Of a DNA stretch of 64,000 nt, positions 35,455 through 47,747 are shown piece by piece. The DNA is from Panopea generosa (taxonomy: Eukaryota; Mollusca; Bivalvia; Adapedonta; Hiatellidae). Within the stretch, counting starts at the first letter, position 1; each line of letters begins with the position of its first letter. The notes under the pieces are model-generated. The model searched no databases, was not told the DNA's origin, and saw only the letters and a program-made list of their open reading frames with translations. The stretch covers positions 25,397,339-25,461,338 of the forward strand of contig CM055898.1 of assembly GCA_029582155.1 (NCBI GenBank), written 5' to 3'. The position numbers were made by a program, and so were the translations under genes.

Positions 35455-35520
35455 GTGAGAGAGAGAGGTAGAGTCAATAGAGAGAGAGAGACAGACAGAC
35501 AGACAGAGTGAGAGAGAGGC
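34976..35520. repeat. (TG)n, (GA)n and (GACA)n cluster
   Basis: TG runs at about 34,977-35,013 and 35,208-35,238 are followed by GA and GACAGA runs to 35,520. All long frames here (Ser-Leu and His-Thr repeats) are shadows. Confidence 0.93.
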
Positions 35521-35940
35521 AGAAAGGCATTGAACCTTAGGGGCATAAGGAACATTCCAAGAGAATGTGCAGACAGGGCAACTGGGTAGTGTGAGTTTTG
35601 GTTGTTCATGGAGATTAACATGGCAGGGAAAAGATGCTGTGAGACACTGACATTGAAACATTGATTCCATAAGCTAATTTTGTCTTTGATGGGTGAGCTG
35701 TAACAGTTTGTCCTTTCCTTTATGTTGCCAGATGTTTGTTATCATTGTTTTTATTTGAAGGCTTTGCATCATACTATCATGAGGAAATTATATATTGTAA
35801 AAAGTATTCATGTTTGAGTTGGCCTAAAATTACAAGGGTTCTAGAACCGGTCTGACTTTTATTATATATTCAACTTTGCAAATTAGTTTTGGTATGAAAT
35901 TTAGAAAATAATGCAAAAAAGTTTAAACAGATGATGTTGG

Positions 35941-36215
35941 GCAGGATTAGCTCAGTCGGTTACGCGTCTGACTATCAATCCAGGGGTCATGAGTTTGAAT
36001 CCCCCACCCGGCAACAGTCTCCATGATGATTGATATACGGCAGTGTGTCTCATTATCATTCGTCTCTTACCACTGATTCAAGTGGGAAAGTTATCAGTTA
36101 CTTGTGGAGATGTGGTTTGCTCGAGTACTGGTTAATCCGAGGAAACAGTAGTTAGGTTAACTGATTGTCTGTTAACCCTCAATGGCATATAAATGATGCT
36201 AAATATTCAATTAAA
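35941..36215 (+). mobile_element. SINE family 1 (in duplication copy 1)
   Basis: GGATTAGCTCAGTCGGTTAC (box A), GGGTCATGAGTTTGAATCCC (box B), then the family-1 body. Same position as 39,551 in copy 2, so the insertion predates the duplication. Confidence 0.92.
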
Positions 36216-36728
36216 CAGATGACTGTGAAAGTCAACTTTATTGTGGTATTTACATCAGCAAAACTGCTTTTATTTAAATTTGGTCTTAGTTGTAGAATCC
36301 AGTGATTGTTTGTGATTAATACTAGTGGATATAATTAAAACTTGGAAATTAGTACTTGTTGTTACCTTGCAGGACACTTCACAGTCAGAAGATAGTGTTT
36401 GAAATGATATGAAAAGAAAAATTAAGACCAAAATTGAAAACTTGTTAAATTGAATCCTTTTTGCTTTTTAAATTTAAAAAAACACAACAATAATAGCAAT
36501 ACAGTAAATCCAATATTTTTTAGTTTTGATCTCATGGTCATTGGTAAAATAGTGCATGAGTTTATATTCATGTGGTACATGAAATAATACAATTTAAATA
36601 AGATTTGTATGGAGGCTAGACTGCTGTATATTCATTTAAAAATCAGTAAATATATATATCAAACAGATGTAGCATTCAAAGGACACTGCATTCACAACAG
36701 AAGTATCATGATCAATATGATAAATAAC

Positions 36729-36803
36729 TTTGGGGATCCGCCATGGCAAAGTGGTCTAAGCTGCCAACTCAACATCACTTACCTCTCACTGCTAAGGTCG
36801 TCC
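36729..36803 (+). mobile_element. SINE family-2 head, truncated at the duplication junction
   Basis: GGATCCGCCATGGCAAAGTG to CACTGCTAAGGTCGTCC, then cut at the join. The complete version is at 40,322 at the end of copy 2. Confidence 0.9.
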
Positions 36804-37981
36804 GGCAAAGTTTTGTAATTTAAACATATTTTATTGCCAAATAAACACATATTACAATATTTATCATGCATATAAGTCAAATACAATTGAAAACAAAAGG
36901 GTCTGGCCACAAGTTCTCTCAACATTAGATTCGGCCAAAGTTTTGCCAGAAGCCATTTGTCTTAAGATATACATAGATCAATTTTTAAATGCACTTTTTG
37001 TTCAGACAATTATCTAAAGTTGTTTCGCATTAAATTTTATTGATAAAATGGTGCATGCTCTCTTCTTTAAGGTCTCACTTCACAGCTGCATCATAATAGT
37101 AAGATTCTTGCACTTCAAAAATTGTCCTATGTAATTGAGTGTGGACTATTGTTTTATATAGAACAAAAGAACTAAACTCAACTGTGTAGTGAGACCTGGA
37201 AGCATTCAGCTTGATTTAACTGATAACAAACTAATGGCAATCAAAGGACAAAAGGGACATAATTTTCAGATCTACAGGTTGAAGACCTGACTAGTTTATG
37301 GGATAAGTTTCCGTGTTGTGGCCCCCAGCACTGACCTGCAAATAATGTTATTCTCAACTTGACATCCAGCCGGCACCCAGGGCCCTTTGTCTTGCCTGAT
37401 GTCCAATGTTTATAAATGCATGCTTATTTTACCATTTGTTCACCTGAACTCCATTTCCACTTCCATCACAATTCTCTACCCACCCCTATCCTGCTTGATC
37501 TTGCTTTTGGTTTATTATTTCTATTGTTTAGATGTCTCTTATTGTATTTGTAGTATATTGCTGTTTAGTGTATGTCAAATATTTTATAATTATTTATTTT
37601 GATTTTGTCCTATATTGGTGGACAGAAATAACCATGATAAATTTTGTGTTAAAGCTTATCTGATTACAGTTGCTATAAGTAAAGATGTTATATCTGGGCA
37701 ATATGACATCTTTAAAAACATGAATATCAGAAAAAGTTGTAATATTGAATTTATCAAGTATGTATGTCTGTTTACCAATACACCTATTTAATATTTCTTT
37801 CCATCTGCATTGTAGTGTATTGTATTGTTTATATATTGTATTGAATTGTATTTTATTGTCCTCACAATGTTACATTATCCTATATAATATTGTATTGTAT
37901 CACTTACCTGTATTTATTGTATAATATTTTATTGTGTTTTGTATTTATAATATTTATTGTATTGTCCCATATATATGTCTC

Positions 37982-38110
37982 ATATCGTATTGTATCGTAT
38001 CGTATCGTATCGTATCGTATCCTATCCTATCCTATCCTATCCTATCCTATCCTATCCTATCCTATCCTATCCTATCCTATCCTATCCTATCCTATCCTAT
38101 CCTATTATAT
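37982..38110. repeat. (TCGTA)n then (TCCTA)n pentanucleotide tract
   Basis: About five TCGTA units switch to about 17 TCCTA units. Copy 1 lacks the TCCTA block, so it expanded after duplication. Confidence 0.93.
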
Positions 38111-38546
38111 CCTATTATATCATATCATATTGTATCCTATCCTACCCTACCCTTTCCTGTCCTATTGCAACGTCCTGCCTGTGTGATCTACCAATTTTTC
38201 CAACCTTCCTGGAAACCCACCCACTTGTAATAGCCCCTTGCCAACTGTTTTAGTATGTATCTGTGTGCCTTTCTGTTTGCATCTTATGTGTGTGATTATG
38301 TGTGTTTGCTCAGCTGCTATCTCCTGTGAGTGAGGCCATGCTTAAAATATGTTTGTTTTATGTGCTCTGAACATATAATTTGGTAGGTAGGAGTGATTTT
38401 CTTTTGCCAGATTTTGAATTTTTATTGTCATTTTGAGTTTATGTTAAATTTCTTTTAACATCAATTAAAAACATTTGGGTAGCTTTAATTGGAATAGGTA
38501 GTAGCACAGCAAACAAACATATTTAAAGAATGGCATGAGAAGTATG

Positions 38547-38549
<3 letters not shown>

Positions 38550-38590
<41 letters not shown>

Positions 38591-38982
38591 TGTGTGTGTG
38601 TGCATGCATGTGTGTGCATGCATGTGCATGTGTCTTCTATGTCTGTGTTTGGTCTGTTTGTATACATGTCTGTGTGACAATTGCTTATGCATGCATGCAT
38701 ACATGACTGTACATGTATATACGTGCATGTATGTGCATTCATGCATGACTGTGCATGCCATATGTATCATATATGTGAGTTCGAAGTGCCTTTCTGTCTC
38801 TGTGTGTGAGTCAGAGAGAGAGAGAGAAAGAGAGAGTCACAGAGGGAGAGACAGACACTGAGAGAGTCACAGAGAAAGAGAATCACAGAGAGATAGAGAG
38901 AGAAAGAGAAAGGAGAGAAAGAGAGAGTCACAGAGGGAGAGACAGGCAGAGCAACAAACAGAGAAAGAGAGAGAGAGTCAGT

Positions 38983-39046
<64 letters not shown>

Positions 39047-39082
39047 GAGAGAGAGAGAGAGTCAAGAGAGAGAGAGAGAGTC

Positions 39083-39130
<48 letters not shown>

Positions 39131-39135
39131 GCAGA
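38550..39135. repeat. (TG)n, (GA)n and (GACA)n cluster, copy 2
   Basis: Counterpart of 34,976-35,520 with different run lengths. A ten-unit GACA run lies at about 39,000-39,043. Confidence 0.93.
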
Positions 39136-39550
39136 GAGGCATTGAACCTTAGGGGCATAAGGAACATTCCAAGAGAATGTGCAGACAGGGCAACTGGGTA
39201 GTGTGAGTTTTGGTTGTTCATGGAGATTAACATGGCAGGGAAAAGATGCTGTGAGACACTGACATTGAAACATTGATTCCATAAGCTAATCTTGTCTTTG
39301 ATGGGTAGAGCTGTAACGGTTTGTCCTTTCCTTTGTGTTGCCAGATGTTTGTTATCATTTTTTTTATTTGAAGGCTTTGCATCATACTATATTGAGGAAA
39401 TTATAAACTGTAAAAAGTATTCATTTTTGAGTTTGTCTAAAATTACAAGGGCTCTAGAACCTGTCTGACTTTTGCTATATTCAACTTTGCAAATTAGTTT
39501 TGGTATGAGAATTTAGAAAATAATGCAAAAAAGTTTAAACAGATGATGCT

Positions 39551-39828
39551 GGGCCCGATTAGCTCAGTCGGTTATGCGTCTGACTATCAATCCAGGGGTC
39601 ATGAGTTAGAATCCCCCGCCCGGCAACAGTCTCCATGATGATTGATATACGACAGTGTGTCTCATTATCATTCGTCTCTTACCACTGATTCAAGTGGGAA
39701 AGTTATCAGTTACTTGCAGAGATGGGGTTTGCTCGAGTACTGGTTAATCCGAGGAAACAGTAGTTAGGTTAACTGATTGTCTGTTCACCCTCGATGGCAT
39801 AAAAATGATGCTAAATATTCAATTAAAC
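39551..39828 (+). mobile_element. SINE family 1 (in duplication copy 2)
   Basis: GGGCCCGATTAGCTCAGTCG with TGACTATCAATCCAGGGGTC and the same TAAATATTCAATTAAACAG end as the copy at 35,941. Confidence 0.92.
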
Positions 39829-40321
39829 AGATGACTGTGAAAGTCAACTTTATTGTGGTATTTACATCAACAAAACTGCTTTTAGTTGTAGAACCCAGTG
39901 AGTGTCTGTGATTAATGCTAGTGGGTACCATTAAAACTTAGAAATTAGTACTTGTTCAGGTAACCCTGCAGGACACCTCACAGTCAGAGGATAGTGTTTG
40001 AAATGATATGAAAAGAAAAATTAAGACCCAAATTGAAAACATGTTAAATTGAATCCTTTTTGCTTTTTAAATTTAAAAAAACACAACAGTAATAGCAATA
40101 CAGTAAATCCAATATTTTTGAATTTTGATCTCATGGTCATTGGTAAAATAGTGCATGAGTTTATATTCATGTGGTGCATGAAGTAATTCAATTAAAATAA
40201 GATTTGTATGAAGGCTAGAGTGCTGTACATTCATTTAAATATCAGTAAATATGTATCAAACAGCATTCAAAGGACACTGTGGTCACAACAGCAGTATCAT
40301 GATCAATATAATAAATAACTT

Positions 40322-40565
40322 TGGGGATCCGCCATGGCCAAGTGGTCTAAGCCACCACCTCAACATCACTTACCTCTCACTGCTAAGGTCGTCGGTCCAA
40401 AACCTTTATGTGAGAAAGTTTACCTGTTACGTACTTACGGTGGTTCTGCTCAGATTCTTTCTGAGGATTTCCTCCACCCTTAAAACTGAATATGCCATAT
40501 ATAAACTGAAATGTGTTGAAAATGGTGTTGAACCATTAAAAACACACACATACACCAAAAAAAAC
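40322..40565 (+). mobile_element. SINE family 2
   Basis: Head GGATCCGCCATGGCCAAGTG, body with GAGGATTTCCTCCACCCTTA and GTGTTGAAAATGGTGTTG, then an A-rich tail. It spans the right end of the tandem duplication. Confidence 0.85.
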
Positions 40566-41044
40566 ACTTTAATTTAGATAGAGTTATGTAGACTACTTGA
40601 GTAGAACAAAGTAAGAAAATATCCAAATAATTAGTACAGCAATCAGGTCTTACTATAAGTATATAGTGATTGTCACAAAATGATATTTGGTGACAAATTC
40701 ATAAGATTTATAAACTAAGTTGTTTATTAAATAAAAGGACATTTTATAAGAATTGATGGAGGTAACCCAAAAACATTTAAATGCAACACTTGTGCAAATA
40801 GCTGCAACACAGTGATGGCTATCAGCACAGGATTTATATATAAATACATAAATATTTTTTTAGTGCAATATATGAGCTCTTGTTCACCATTTCACCAAGG
40901 ATTAATTGTATATTCTAACTTAATGTGTCCATAGGTCAGCATACTAATGGATGCCACCGCTATGATGTGAATATTACCAAATATTAAGTTAAAAAGATGT
41001 CATAACTTCTGTACAGTTTTACCAATATTAATTAATATCAAACA

Positions 41045-41340
41045 CAGCCGGGCCTGATAAGCTGTCGTTTACACGTCTGACTATCAGTCCAGGGGTCGTG
41101 AGTTTGACCCCCCACCCAGCAACAGTCCCAGTGATGATTGATATATGACATTATGTATCATTATCATTTGTCTCTCACCGCTGATTCAAGTGGGAAAGTA
41201 ATCAGTTACTTGCGGAGATGGGATGTGCTTGAGTACTGGTTAACCTTTCAGGATCCCAGGAAACAGTGGTAAGGTTAACTGATCGTCTGTTAGCCCTCGA
41301 TGGCATAAAAATGACGCTAAATATTCAATCAATCAATTAA
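41045..41340 (+). mobile_element. SINE family 1 with 12-bp target duplication
   Basis: CAGCCGGGCCTGATAAGCTG head, canonical body and (AATC)n tail. TAATATCAAACA occurs at 41033-41044 and 41341-41352. Confidence 0.92.
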
Positions 41341-41415
41341 TAATATCAAACATGACCTGTATTTGATAATTACACAGCCACACACCAGATACCAACTAAA
41401 ATACATAATTTTAGT

Positions 41416-41453
41416 AATTCATTCATTCATTCATTCATTCATTCATTCATTAT
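41416..41453. repeat. (ATTC)n microsatellite
   Basis: Nine consecutive ATTC units. Confidence 0.95.
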
Positions 41454-41474
41454 TAACGAAAATTAAATAAAAAA

Positions 41475-41601
41475 GGAGCAATAACTCCTGTAAAATTTGA
41501 TTTTCATTGACAAATATTGAACCTGTGTTTTATAATTATAGCTACACATGAAATTATAACTGAGTAAATTCATTGACCCAGTTTCAGGAGTTATTGACTC
41601 C
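41475..41601. repeat. Inverted repeat of about 127 bp
   Basis: Left arm GGAGCAATAACTCCTG (41475-41490) is the reverse complement of CAGGAGTTATTGACTCC (41585-41601) apart from one extra base. It could fold into a hairpin or be a remnant MITE; GGACAGACAGAC follows. Confidence 0.6.
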
Positions 41602-42774
41602 AAATAAATTAAACATCGGAGCGGACAGACAGACGAAAAAGTGAGGGCCATAAAAATCAAACAACTTGAAGAAATCTATGCAATTTTAAGCATTAACATT
41701 TGTTACTTTCCAAAAATTTGTGTTTTTACAAAAACTTTCAATATAATTATTGGTATATTTGTGATTATTTTAGTGAAAACAGTGTTTGTTTATTATAGTG
41801 TCACCGGTATTGAAAGAGCCACCCACACTAGGCTTATGAGACACCTTTATGTTGTACACTTGAGTTACTTCCCGAAAGCTAACATTGCCAGGCATCAGTC
41901 TGTTAGACATTCGGCACCTTTCAATTTAACTAAACCAGTCATATCAGAAAAAAATCCAAGTGCCTTCACCAGGATTTGAACCTTTGACCTCCCACTTCAT
42001 AGGCGGGAGGTTGACAACAGGGTCATGAAAACAATAAAGGAAAAAGTTTGAAAACACTGAGCTTATATTACTTGAAATTTTCCGATTCCTAAAACTGCTC
42101 TTTAAGTCGAAAAATGATGTGGTTGTTACTATAGACTTTAGGACAAGGTATGATAAGTATATAACAATACTTCAACTTCTGAATAAACATTTCATAAAAC
42201 ACAAACAGGAAAAACAGAATAAAAAGTCCATAAAATAGCAGTATTGATATGATTTCATCTAAAAATATGATGCTTAAGATGCTGCCTATTTTATCTTATA
42301 ATTTTTTTGGTGACTTATGGAGATTTTTGTTATTCTTTCATTTCAATAATAAAATTAGAAATTCTTGGTTTCAGTTAACTTTAAAAAAAAAGTTTGTCAC
42401 TTAAGCTACAGGTGACAGTTTTGATTCTAGACTCAACTAGATGACTTACAGAAAATATGTAGTACTGGTTCAAGGAAATGGACACAAAAGAGTGACTAAC
42501 AAACCGTCAGTCTTAGCCTACTTCACAGTTGAGCTAAGTAAAGTCAATTTTATATCCATTTCCTCTTTCAATTAAAAAATATCATACAAGTGTAATGAAC
42601 AAAATATACCATGAATTACCGTTTAAGCTTGTAATGATTCTTGTACTTTTATATTACCGGATGGGGAGGAGGGTAAGTAAATAAAGTTAAATTTTTGGAC
42701 ATTTCAGTTGAATCTTAATTTCAATTTCAGAGCTTTTGGGTACTTCATTTACAAAACTTTAAGTGTTTAACTTT
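41602..42774. other. Mostly unrecognised
   Basis: A minus-strand tRNA-like remnant may lie near 41,965-42,015 (AGGATTTGAACCTTTGACCT reads as a reversed box B). The 112-residue plus frame at 41,641 includes part of this repeat and is not convincing as a gene. Confidence 0.35.
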
Positions 42775-43215
42775 CAATTTAACTGATAACAAAATTAATG
42801 GCATCAAAGGACAAAAGGGATATAGTTTTCAGATTTACTGGTTGAGGACCTGACTGGTTTATGGGATGTGTGTCAGTGTTGGGGTCCGCCAGCTCTCCTG
42901 TCATGCTCTTCTCAACTTGGCAAAGCCAGCCAGCACCCGGGGTCCTTTGTTTTGCCTGATGTCCAATAGTTATTGATGCATATTCACTGCATGCATTTTG
43001 CCATGATTCACCTTGAACTTTCATTGGTACTCCCTTCCCCATTATCCCCCCCCACCCCCTCCTCTATCCCACTTGACTTCTGATAACCTATATATCTTTT
43101 AAAATTATCTCTTAAATTGGATCCTGCTATCACTTTGTTATTTCTATGAACTTTAACTTATACTTAATTTTAGATATCTTTTATTGTATGTATAGTTTTT
43201 TTATTCATATCAAAT

Positions 43216-43506
43216 ATAGCCGGGCCCGATTAGCTCAGTTGGTTACGCGTCTGACTATCAATCCAGGGGAAGTGAGTACAAATCCCCTGCCCGGCAACAG
43301 TCTCCGTGATAATTGATATACGACATTGTGTCTCATTATCATTCGTCTCTCACCACTGATTCAAGTGGGAAAGTTATCAGTTACTTGCGGAGATAGGGTG
43401 TGCTTGAGTACTGGTTAATCCCAGGAAAAAGTGGTTAGGTTAACTGATCATCTGTTAGCCCTCGATGGCATAAAAATGATGCTAAATATTCAATCAATCA
43501 ATCAAT
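43216..43506 (+). mobile_element. SINE family 1 with target duplication
   Basis: Complete copy: GCCGGGCCCGATTAGCTCAG head to an (AATC)n tail. CATATCAAA flanks it at 43206-43214 and 43507-43515. Inserted into the third segment copy. Confidence 0.93.
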
Positions 43507-43731
43507 CATATCAAACAATTTTGTAATATTTAGTATTCTTTTTTTTAAATCATATTTTGGTGGACAGAAATAGATACATGGTACATTCAGTGTTGCACCT
43601 TATCTGATTAAAGTTACTATTACTAAGGATGTGATATCTGGGCAATATCACATCTTTAAAAACATGAATATTAGAAAAAGTTGTAAAACTGAATGTATCA
43701 AGTATGCATATCACCAAAATGCCTCTTTAAT

Positions 43732-43826
43732 ATTGTGTTGTATTGTATTGTATTGTATTGTATTGTATTGTATTGTATTGTATTGTATTGTATTGTATTG
43801 TATTGTATTGTATTGTATTGTATTGC
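43732..43826. repeat. (TTGTA)n pentanucleotide tract
   Basis: About 18 near-perfect TTGTA units, at the position where copies 1 and 2 carry TCGTA or TCCTA. Confidence 0.95.
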
Positions 43827-44153
43827 ACATCTCACCTGCGTGATATGCCATTTTTCTAACCTTCATTGAAACCCATCCACTTGTAATAGCCCCTTACCTA
43901 TTGTTGTATATGTGTATCTGTGTGTCTCTCTTTGTTTTGTCTGTCTCATGTGTCTGAGCCCTGTGTGTATGTTTCTGTCTCATGTGTGTGAGGTCTGTGT
44001 GTCTGTTTGTGTGATTCTGTCCTGTGTGTGCGAGGTTTATATTTTGTTTCTGTCTCCTATGAAGTTCTGTGTGTCACATATGTCTTATATGTGTGAGTTC
44101 AGTGCACAGTGTCTGTGTGTGTGTGCATGCACATGCATGCATGGGAATGTGCA

Positions 44154-44322
44154 TGAGTGAGTGAGTGAGTGAGTGAGTGAGTGAGTGAGTGAGTGGGTGG
44201 GTGGGTGGGTGGGTGGGTGAGTGAGTTTTTGAGTGGATGAGTGAGTGAGTGAGAGAGTGAGTGAGTAAATTTGTGAGTGAGTGAGTGAGTGAGTGAGTGA
44301 GTGAGTGAGTGAGTGAGTGAGT
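44154..44322. repeat. (GAGT)n / (GGGT)n microsatellite
   Basis: GAGT runs around an internal GGGT block, sitting where copies 1 and 2 have TG and GA runs. Confidence 0.94.
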
Positions 44323-44535
44323 GACATTGAAACAAAGGGACGGAAGGAACATTCCAGGAGAATGTATGGACAGGGCCACTGGGTAGTGTGAGTTTTGGTT
44401 GTTCAAGGAGATGAACATGGGAGGGGGAAAGGCTGGGAGACACTTAGACACTGAAACATGATCCCACAAGCTAATCTGGTCTTTAGTGGGCAGAGCTGTA
44501 ATGGTTTGTCCTTTCCTTTGTATTGCCAGGTTTTT

Positions 44536-45409
44536 GTTATCATTATGTTTTGAAAGTTGGATACTGAAAGGAAATGATATTCAAATGTGTGTACAATATA
44601 AAACAACAAGTGAAAACAATTTAGTACTGTTAAACAGCAAATACATGTTGCTGTCCAGTACACTGAAATATGCTAATTTGAGGTTGAGCCAGTGTCCATG
44701 AAAATTAATCTGATATTACTGTTAGTACAGTTGCTGTTACTGAAAGCAACACAATATTAGCGCTTTAATAATAGAAACGATAACAATTTATTTGGTTTAA
44801 AACATTCAGGGTTAAGTTTGTTTAGTTATCATTAAGATGTAAAACATCATGACTAAACACTCAACTTAGTTCAATGAAAACTCCTAACATATCCCCATTA
44901 ATTTTGTGCTGAAAATGCACCTCTAAAATAGCAGGAAACTACTCAAACAGGTTGCTATTGCATAAACAATGAGACAATCATTGTTAAAACTGGGTTGACA
45001 GTATGACTGTCACTCTCAACAGATTGTACCGGTAATATTTATTATACAGAATAAAATATATAATGTAAGATCTTTGTATAACCATTTGACTGTTTAAATT
45101 CTGTTACTAACAGGAACATTAAATAGTTTTTTGATGTCATTTTATGAAAACTGTTCCCTCTAGAGTCAGTTCAACAGCACATTTCCATGAAATAGTAAAA
45201 ACTGTTATCTGCTGACCTATGGGGATTTACCATTGATGTACCATGTGAGGTAAAATAACAATGAAAATCATTTAGATCTCAAACAGATCTGATAAATTAC
45301 CCTCAAAATTAGTGAATGAAATATTTAATATTGAACTTAAAGGCAGTATGTTAGATCAAAATCACTATAAATGTCTAACAAAACACCTATCACTGAGGGT
45401 GATTAATAC
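44536..45409. other. No recognised feature
   Basis: AT-rich; nothing supported. Confidence 0.5.
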
Positions 45410-45800
45410 ACCCGCATTAATTATTCAGCATCACAAAATCTGCATCCCGCTCATCTACATTTGATGTTGAGCATAATTTATACAAAGTCAATCACCTGAA
45501 CACTGTGGAAAGTATGTTTGCTGCACAAGAGCTGCAGTATAGTAAATACGGCAGTGTTACTAAGTGCAAGGGCAATAACTCTGCATTGAGATAAATCAGC
45601 ATCACAGAATTGATGTAATGCACATCTACACTTGGTGTTGATTATTTAAACAAAGTTTCATGTAACTCATCTAAAACTTTGAAAATAGTTTACTCCACAA
45701 GAAATGCAATATGGTAACAAAGGCAATAACTCTGCATGGAATTGAGTCAGCCTCATGCACATCTACACATGATGTTGATCATGTCAAACTGTGGAGGTTA
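45410..45800. repeat. Dispersed repeat, about 151-bp internal period
   Basis: GGCAATAACTCTGCAT recurs at 45,571 and about 45,722, with CATCTACA and GATGTTGA words in each of about three units. Repeats of this style are widespread in bivalves as I recall; class not assigned. Confidence 0.6.
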
Positions 45801-46242
45801 CAATGGTTTCAAACCAGAATTAAACATGGAATTGTATCAACAAAAAAATATTTTAAAAATAATTAAAGCTGTCCTAAGCTCATTAAGAATTAATCATGGA
45901 ATTTTATTTACAAAAAATATTTAAAAATGATTAAAACTGTCCTAAGCTCATTATGTTCTTATTTTTATCAAGTGGTAGTATATCATTCATTTACTACAGG
46001 GACATGTCCTTTAACAAAATCATTTCTACCAAAACTACAGTCATGGTTTATAAGGAACAGTGCTGTATTACTTGACCTTTTACAAGAGAATTATTTATAT
46101 TTAATATAGGAGAACAATGTAATATTATAATGGCTGATATGCATGTCATATTAGAAATTAAATACTACATATTTTCAGCCAAAAAATTATCCTATCCATT
46201 ATCCATTACTGCACTTCATAACAGACTTAAACATTCCTTTAG
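45801..46242. other. No recognised gene; short direct repeat
   Basis: AAAACTGTCCTAAGCTCATTA-like words occur twice (about 45,866 and 45,935) with a shared AAAAAATATTTAAAAAT context. Otherwise featureless. Confidence 0.45.
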
Positions 46243-46527
46243 TGTCCTCCTTGGCCGAGTGGTCTAAGGCGCCGTCTCAAGATCACTTAACTGTCATTGC
46301 TAAGGTGGTAGGTTCAAGTCCCGCTCACTCCAAAAACTTTGTGAGAAAGTTTCCAGTAACTTGCAGAAGGACGGTGGTTCTACTCAGTCTGACTTAGTCT
46401 GAGGTCTTTCTCCACCAGTAAAACTGGATATGCCGTATATAAATATATAACCTGAAATGTGTTCAAAATGGCATTAAACCCCATTAACCCCGCCCCTCCC
46501 CCCCAAAAAAAAACAACAACAACAACA
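46243..46527 (+). mobile_element. SINE family 2 with 14-bp target duplication
   Basis: Head GGCCGAGTGGTCTAAGGCGC and GGTAGGTTCAAGTCCCGCTC, full body, A-rich and CAA-rich tail. AAACATTCCTTTAG occurs at 46229-46242 and 46528-46541. Confidence 0.95.
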
Positions 46528-46541
46528 AAACATTCCTTTAG

Positions 46542-47100
46542 GGCAAACAAACATATAGCAGTTAAAAAGAATACCTTAAAAATCTTTTGAAAAAAATATA
46601 GAAAACAGACAAAATTTTACTTCAAGACTAAATTTAATAAACAGCTGGCTAAGTCGATTCCATACAATTTGTGTTATATCAGGCCGTCATAAACAAGTTT
46701 AAAAAATAATATAAATAAATTATGATTCCCAAGTAAAAACTGTTATTATAACAAGTGTTATTAGATGTAACCGTGCAAACAGACTATTTTTCTCTCTTCT
46801 TTTATTAGATCCATTACATTAAATGCTTTAAAACATTATCTTTTGACTGACAGCTGTTTTTACAAATAAATAAAAAATAATGAGAGAGTGTTTATAGAAT
46901 ACATGCTTGATATTGTGTGTTACTCTCATTTATTTTATCCATGTTGGTAATGACTGATATAGATTAACCCTATAATTAAGAGGTTTGTCAAGGCTAACTG
47001 GAATGCATAGATGCCCTGTAAGGGGACTTCGAGTTTTACTTAGGAATACTATAGAAAAACTTAAAATCTCATTATTTGTTCAATTTTAAATTTAAAGCAA
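46542..47100. other. No recognised feature
   Basis: AT-rich; nothing supported. Confidence 0.5.
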
Positions 47101-47101
47101 A

Positions 47102-47346
47102 GGGTCCTCCATGGCTGGGTGGTCTAAGGCGCCATGTCAAGATTACATACCTCTCCCCACTAAGGTTGTAGGTTCGAGTCCTGCTTGGTCCGAAAGTTTC
47201 CAGTTACTTGCGGAAAGATGGTGGCTCGTTCTACTCAGTCCGACTCAGTCTGAGGTCTCCCTCCACCAGTAAAATAGGATATGCCATATATAACCTGAAA
47301 TGTGTTGAAAATGGTGTTAAACCCAATTCAAAAAAAAAAAAAAAAA
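47102..47346 (+). mobile_element. SINE family 2
   Basis: GGTCCTCCATGGCTGGGTGG head, GGTTGTAGGTTCGAGTCCTG box B, full body and a ~17-base poly-A tail. Confidence 0.93.
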
Positions 47347-47508
47347 AGAAGAAATTAAAATATTGTCTAGTAACAGTTTTTTTCATGTAAATACTATTTA
47401 AAACAAATGCTAAAGCTAATGTTAACCATTGAAAATCAACATTAAGTTCATGCAAAACAATTAAATGTTCATATTATTTCCTTAAGAATTCATGTTAACA
47501 CAATCCTC

Positions 47509-47742
47509 ATGCGGAAACAGTCTCCATGATGTTTGATATACAACATTGTGTCTCATTATCATTCGTCTCTCATTGCTGATTCAAGTGGGAAAGTTATCAG
47601 TTACTTGTGAAGAAGATTGGGTGTGCTCTAGTACTGGTGTACCTTTCAGGATTCCAAGAAACCGTGGTTAGGTTAACTGATCGTCTGATAGCCCTCGATA
47701 TCATAAAAATGATGCTAAATATTCAATCAATCAATCATGTAA
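47509..47742 (+). mobile_element. SINE family 1, 5'-truncated
   Basis: It starts at GCGGAAACAGTCTCCATGAT, lacking the tRNA-like head, and runs through the full body to an (AATC)n tail. 5' truncation is typical of target-primed reverse transcription. Confidence 0.88.
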
Positions 47743-47747
47743 ACACA

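Larger units (their letters stand above)
33196..36803 (+). repeat. 3.6-kb tandem segmental duplication, copy 1
   Basis: It begins GGCAAAGTTTTGTAATTTAA and runs to the abrupt join at 36,803/36,804, where the same words start again (offset 3,608 bp). It contains a pentanucleotide microsatellite (34,390), TG and GA tracts (34,976-35,520) and a SINE (35,941). No convincing gene inside. Strand is arbitrary. Confidence 0.93.
36804..40395 (+). repeat. 3.6-kb tandem segmental duplication, copy 2
   Basis: Near-identical to 33,196-36,803, with small indels mainly in the microsatellites. It ends inside the intact SINE at 40,322-40,565, which marks the right breakpoint. Confidence 0.93.
42775..44535 (+). 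repeat. Older third copy of the 33-40 kb segment (partial)
   Basis: It shares with copies 1 and 2, in the same order: AACTGATAACAAA, GGACAAAAGGGA, GGTGGACAGAAATA, CACTTGTAATAGCCCC, GTGTGAGTTTTGGTTGTTCA and GGTTTGTCCTTTCCTTTGT. It is clearly more diverged and interrupted by a SINE at 43,216. Confidence 0.85.

Noticed and set aside
41641..41979. 112-residue plus-strand ORF
   Set aside because: Its second half overlaps a tRNA-like repeat remnant and the rest has no motif; not convincing as a gene.
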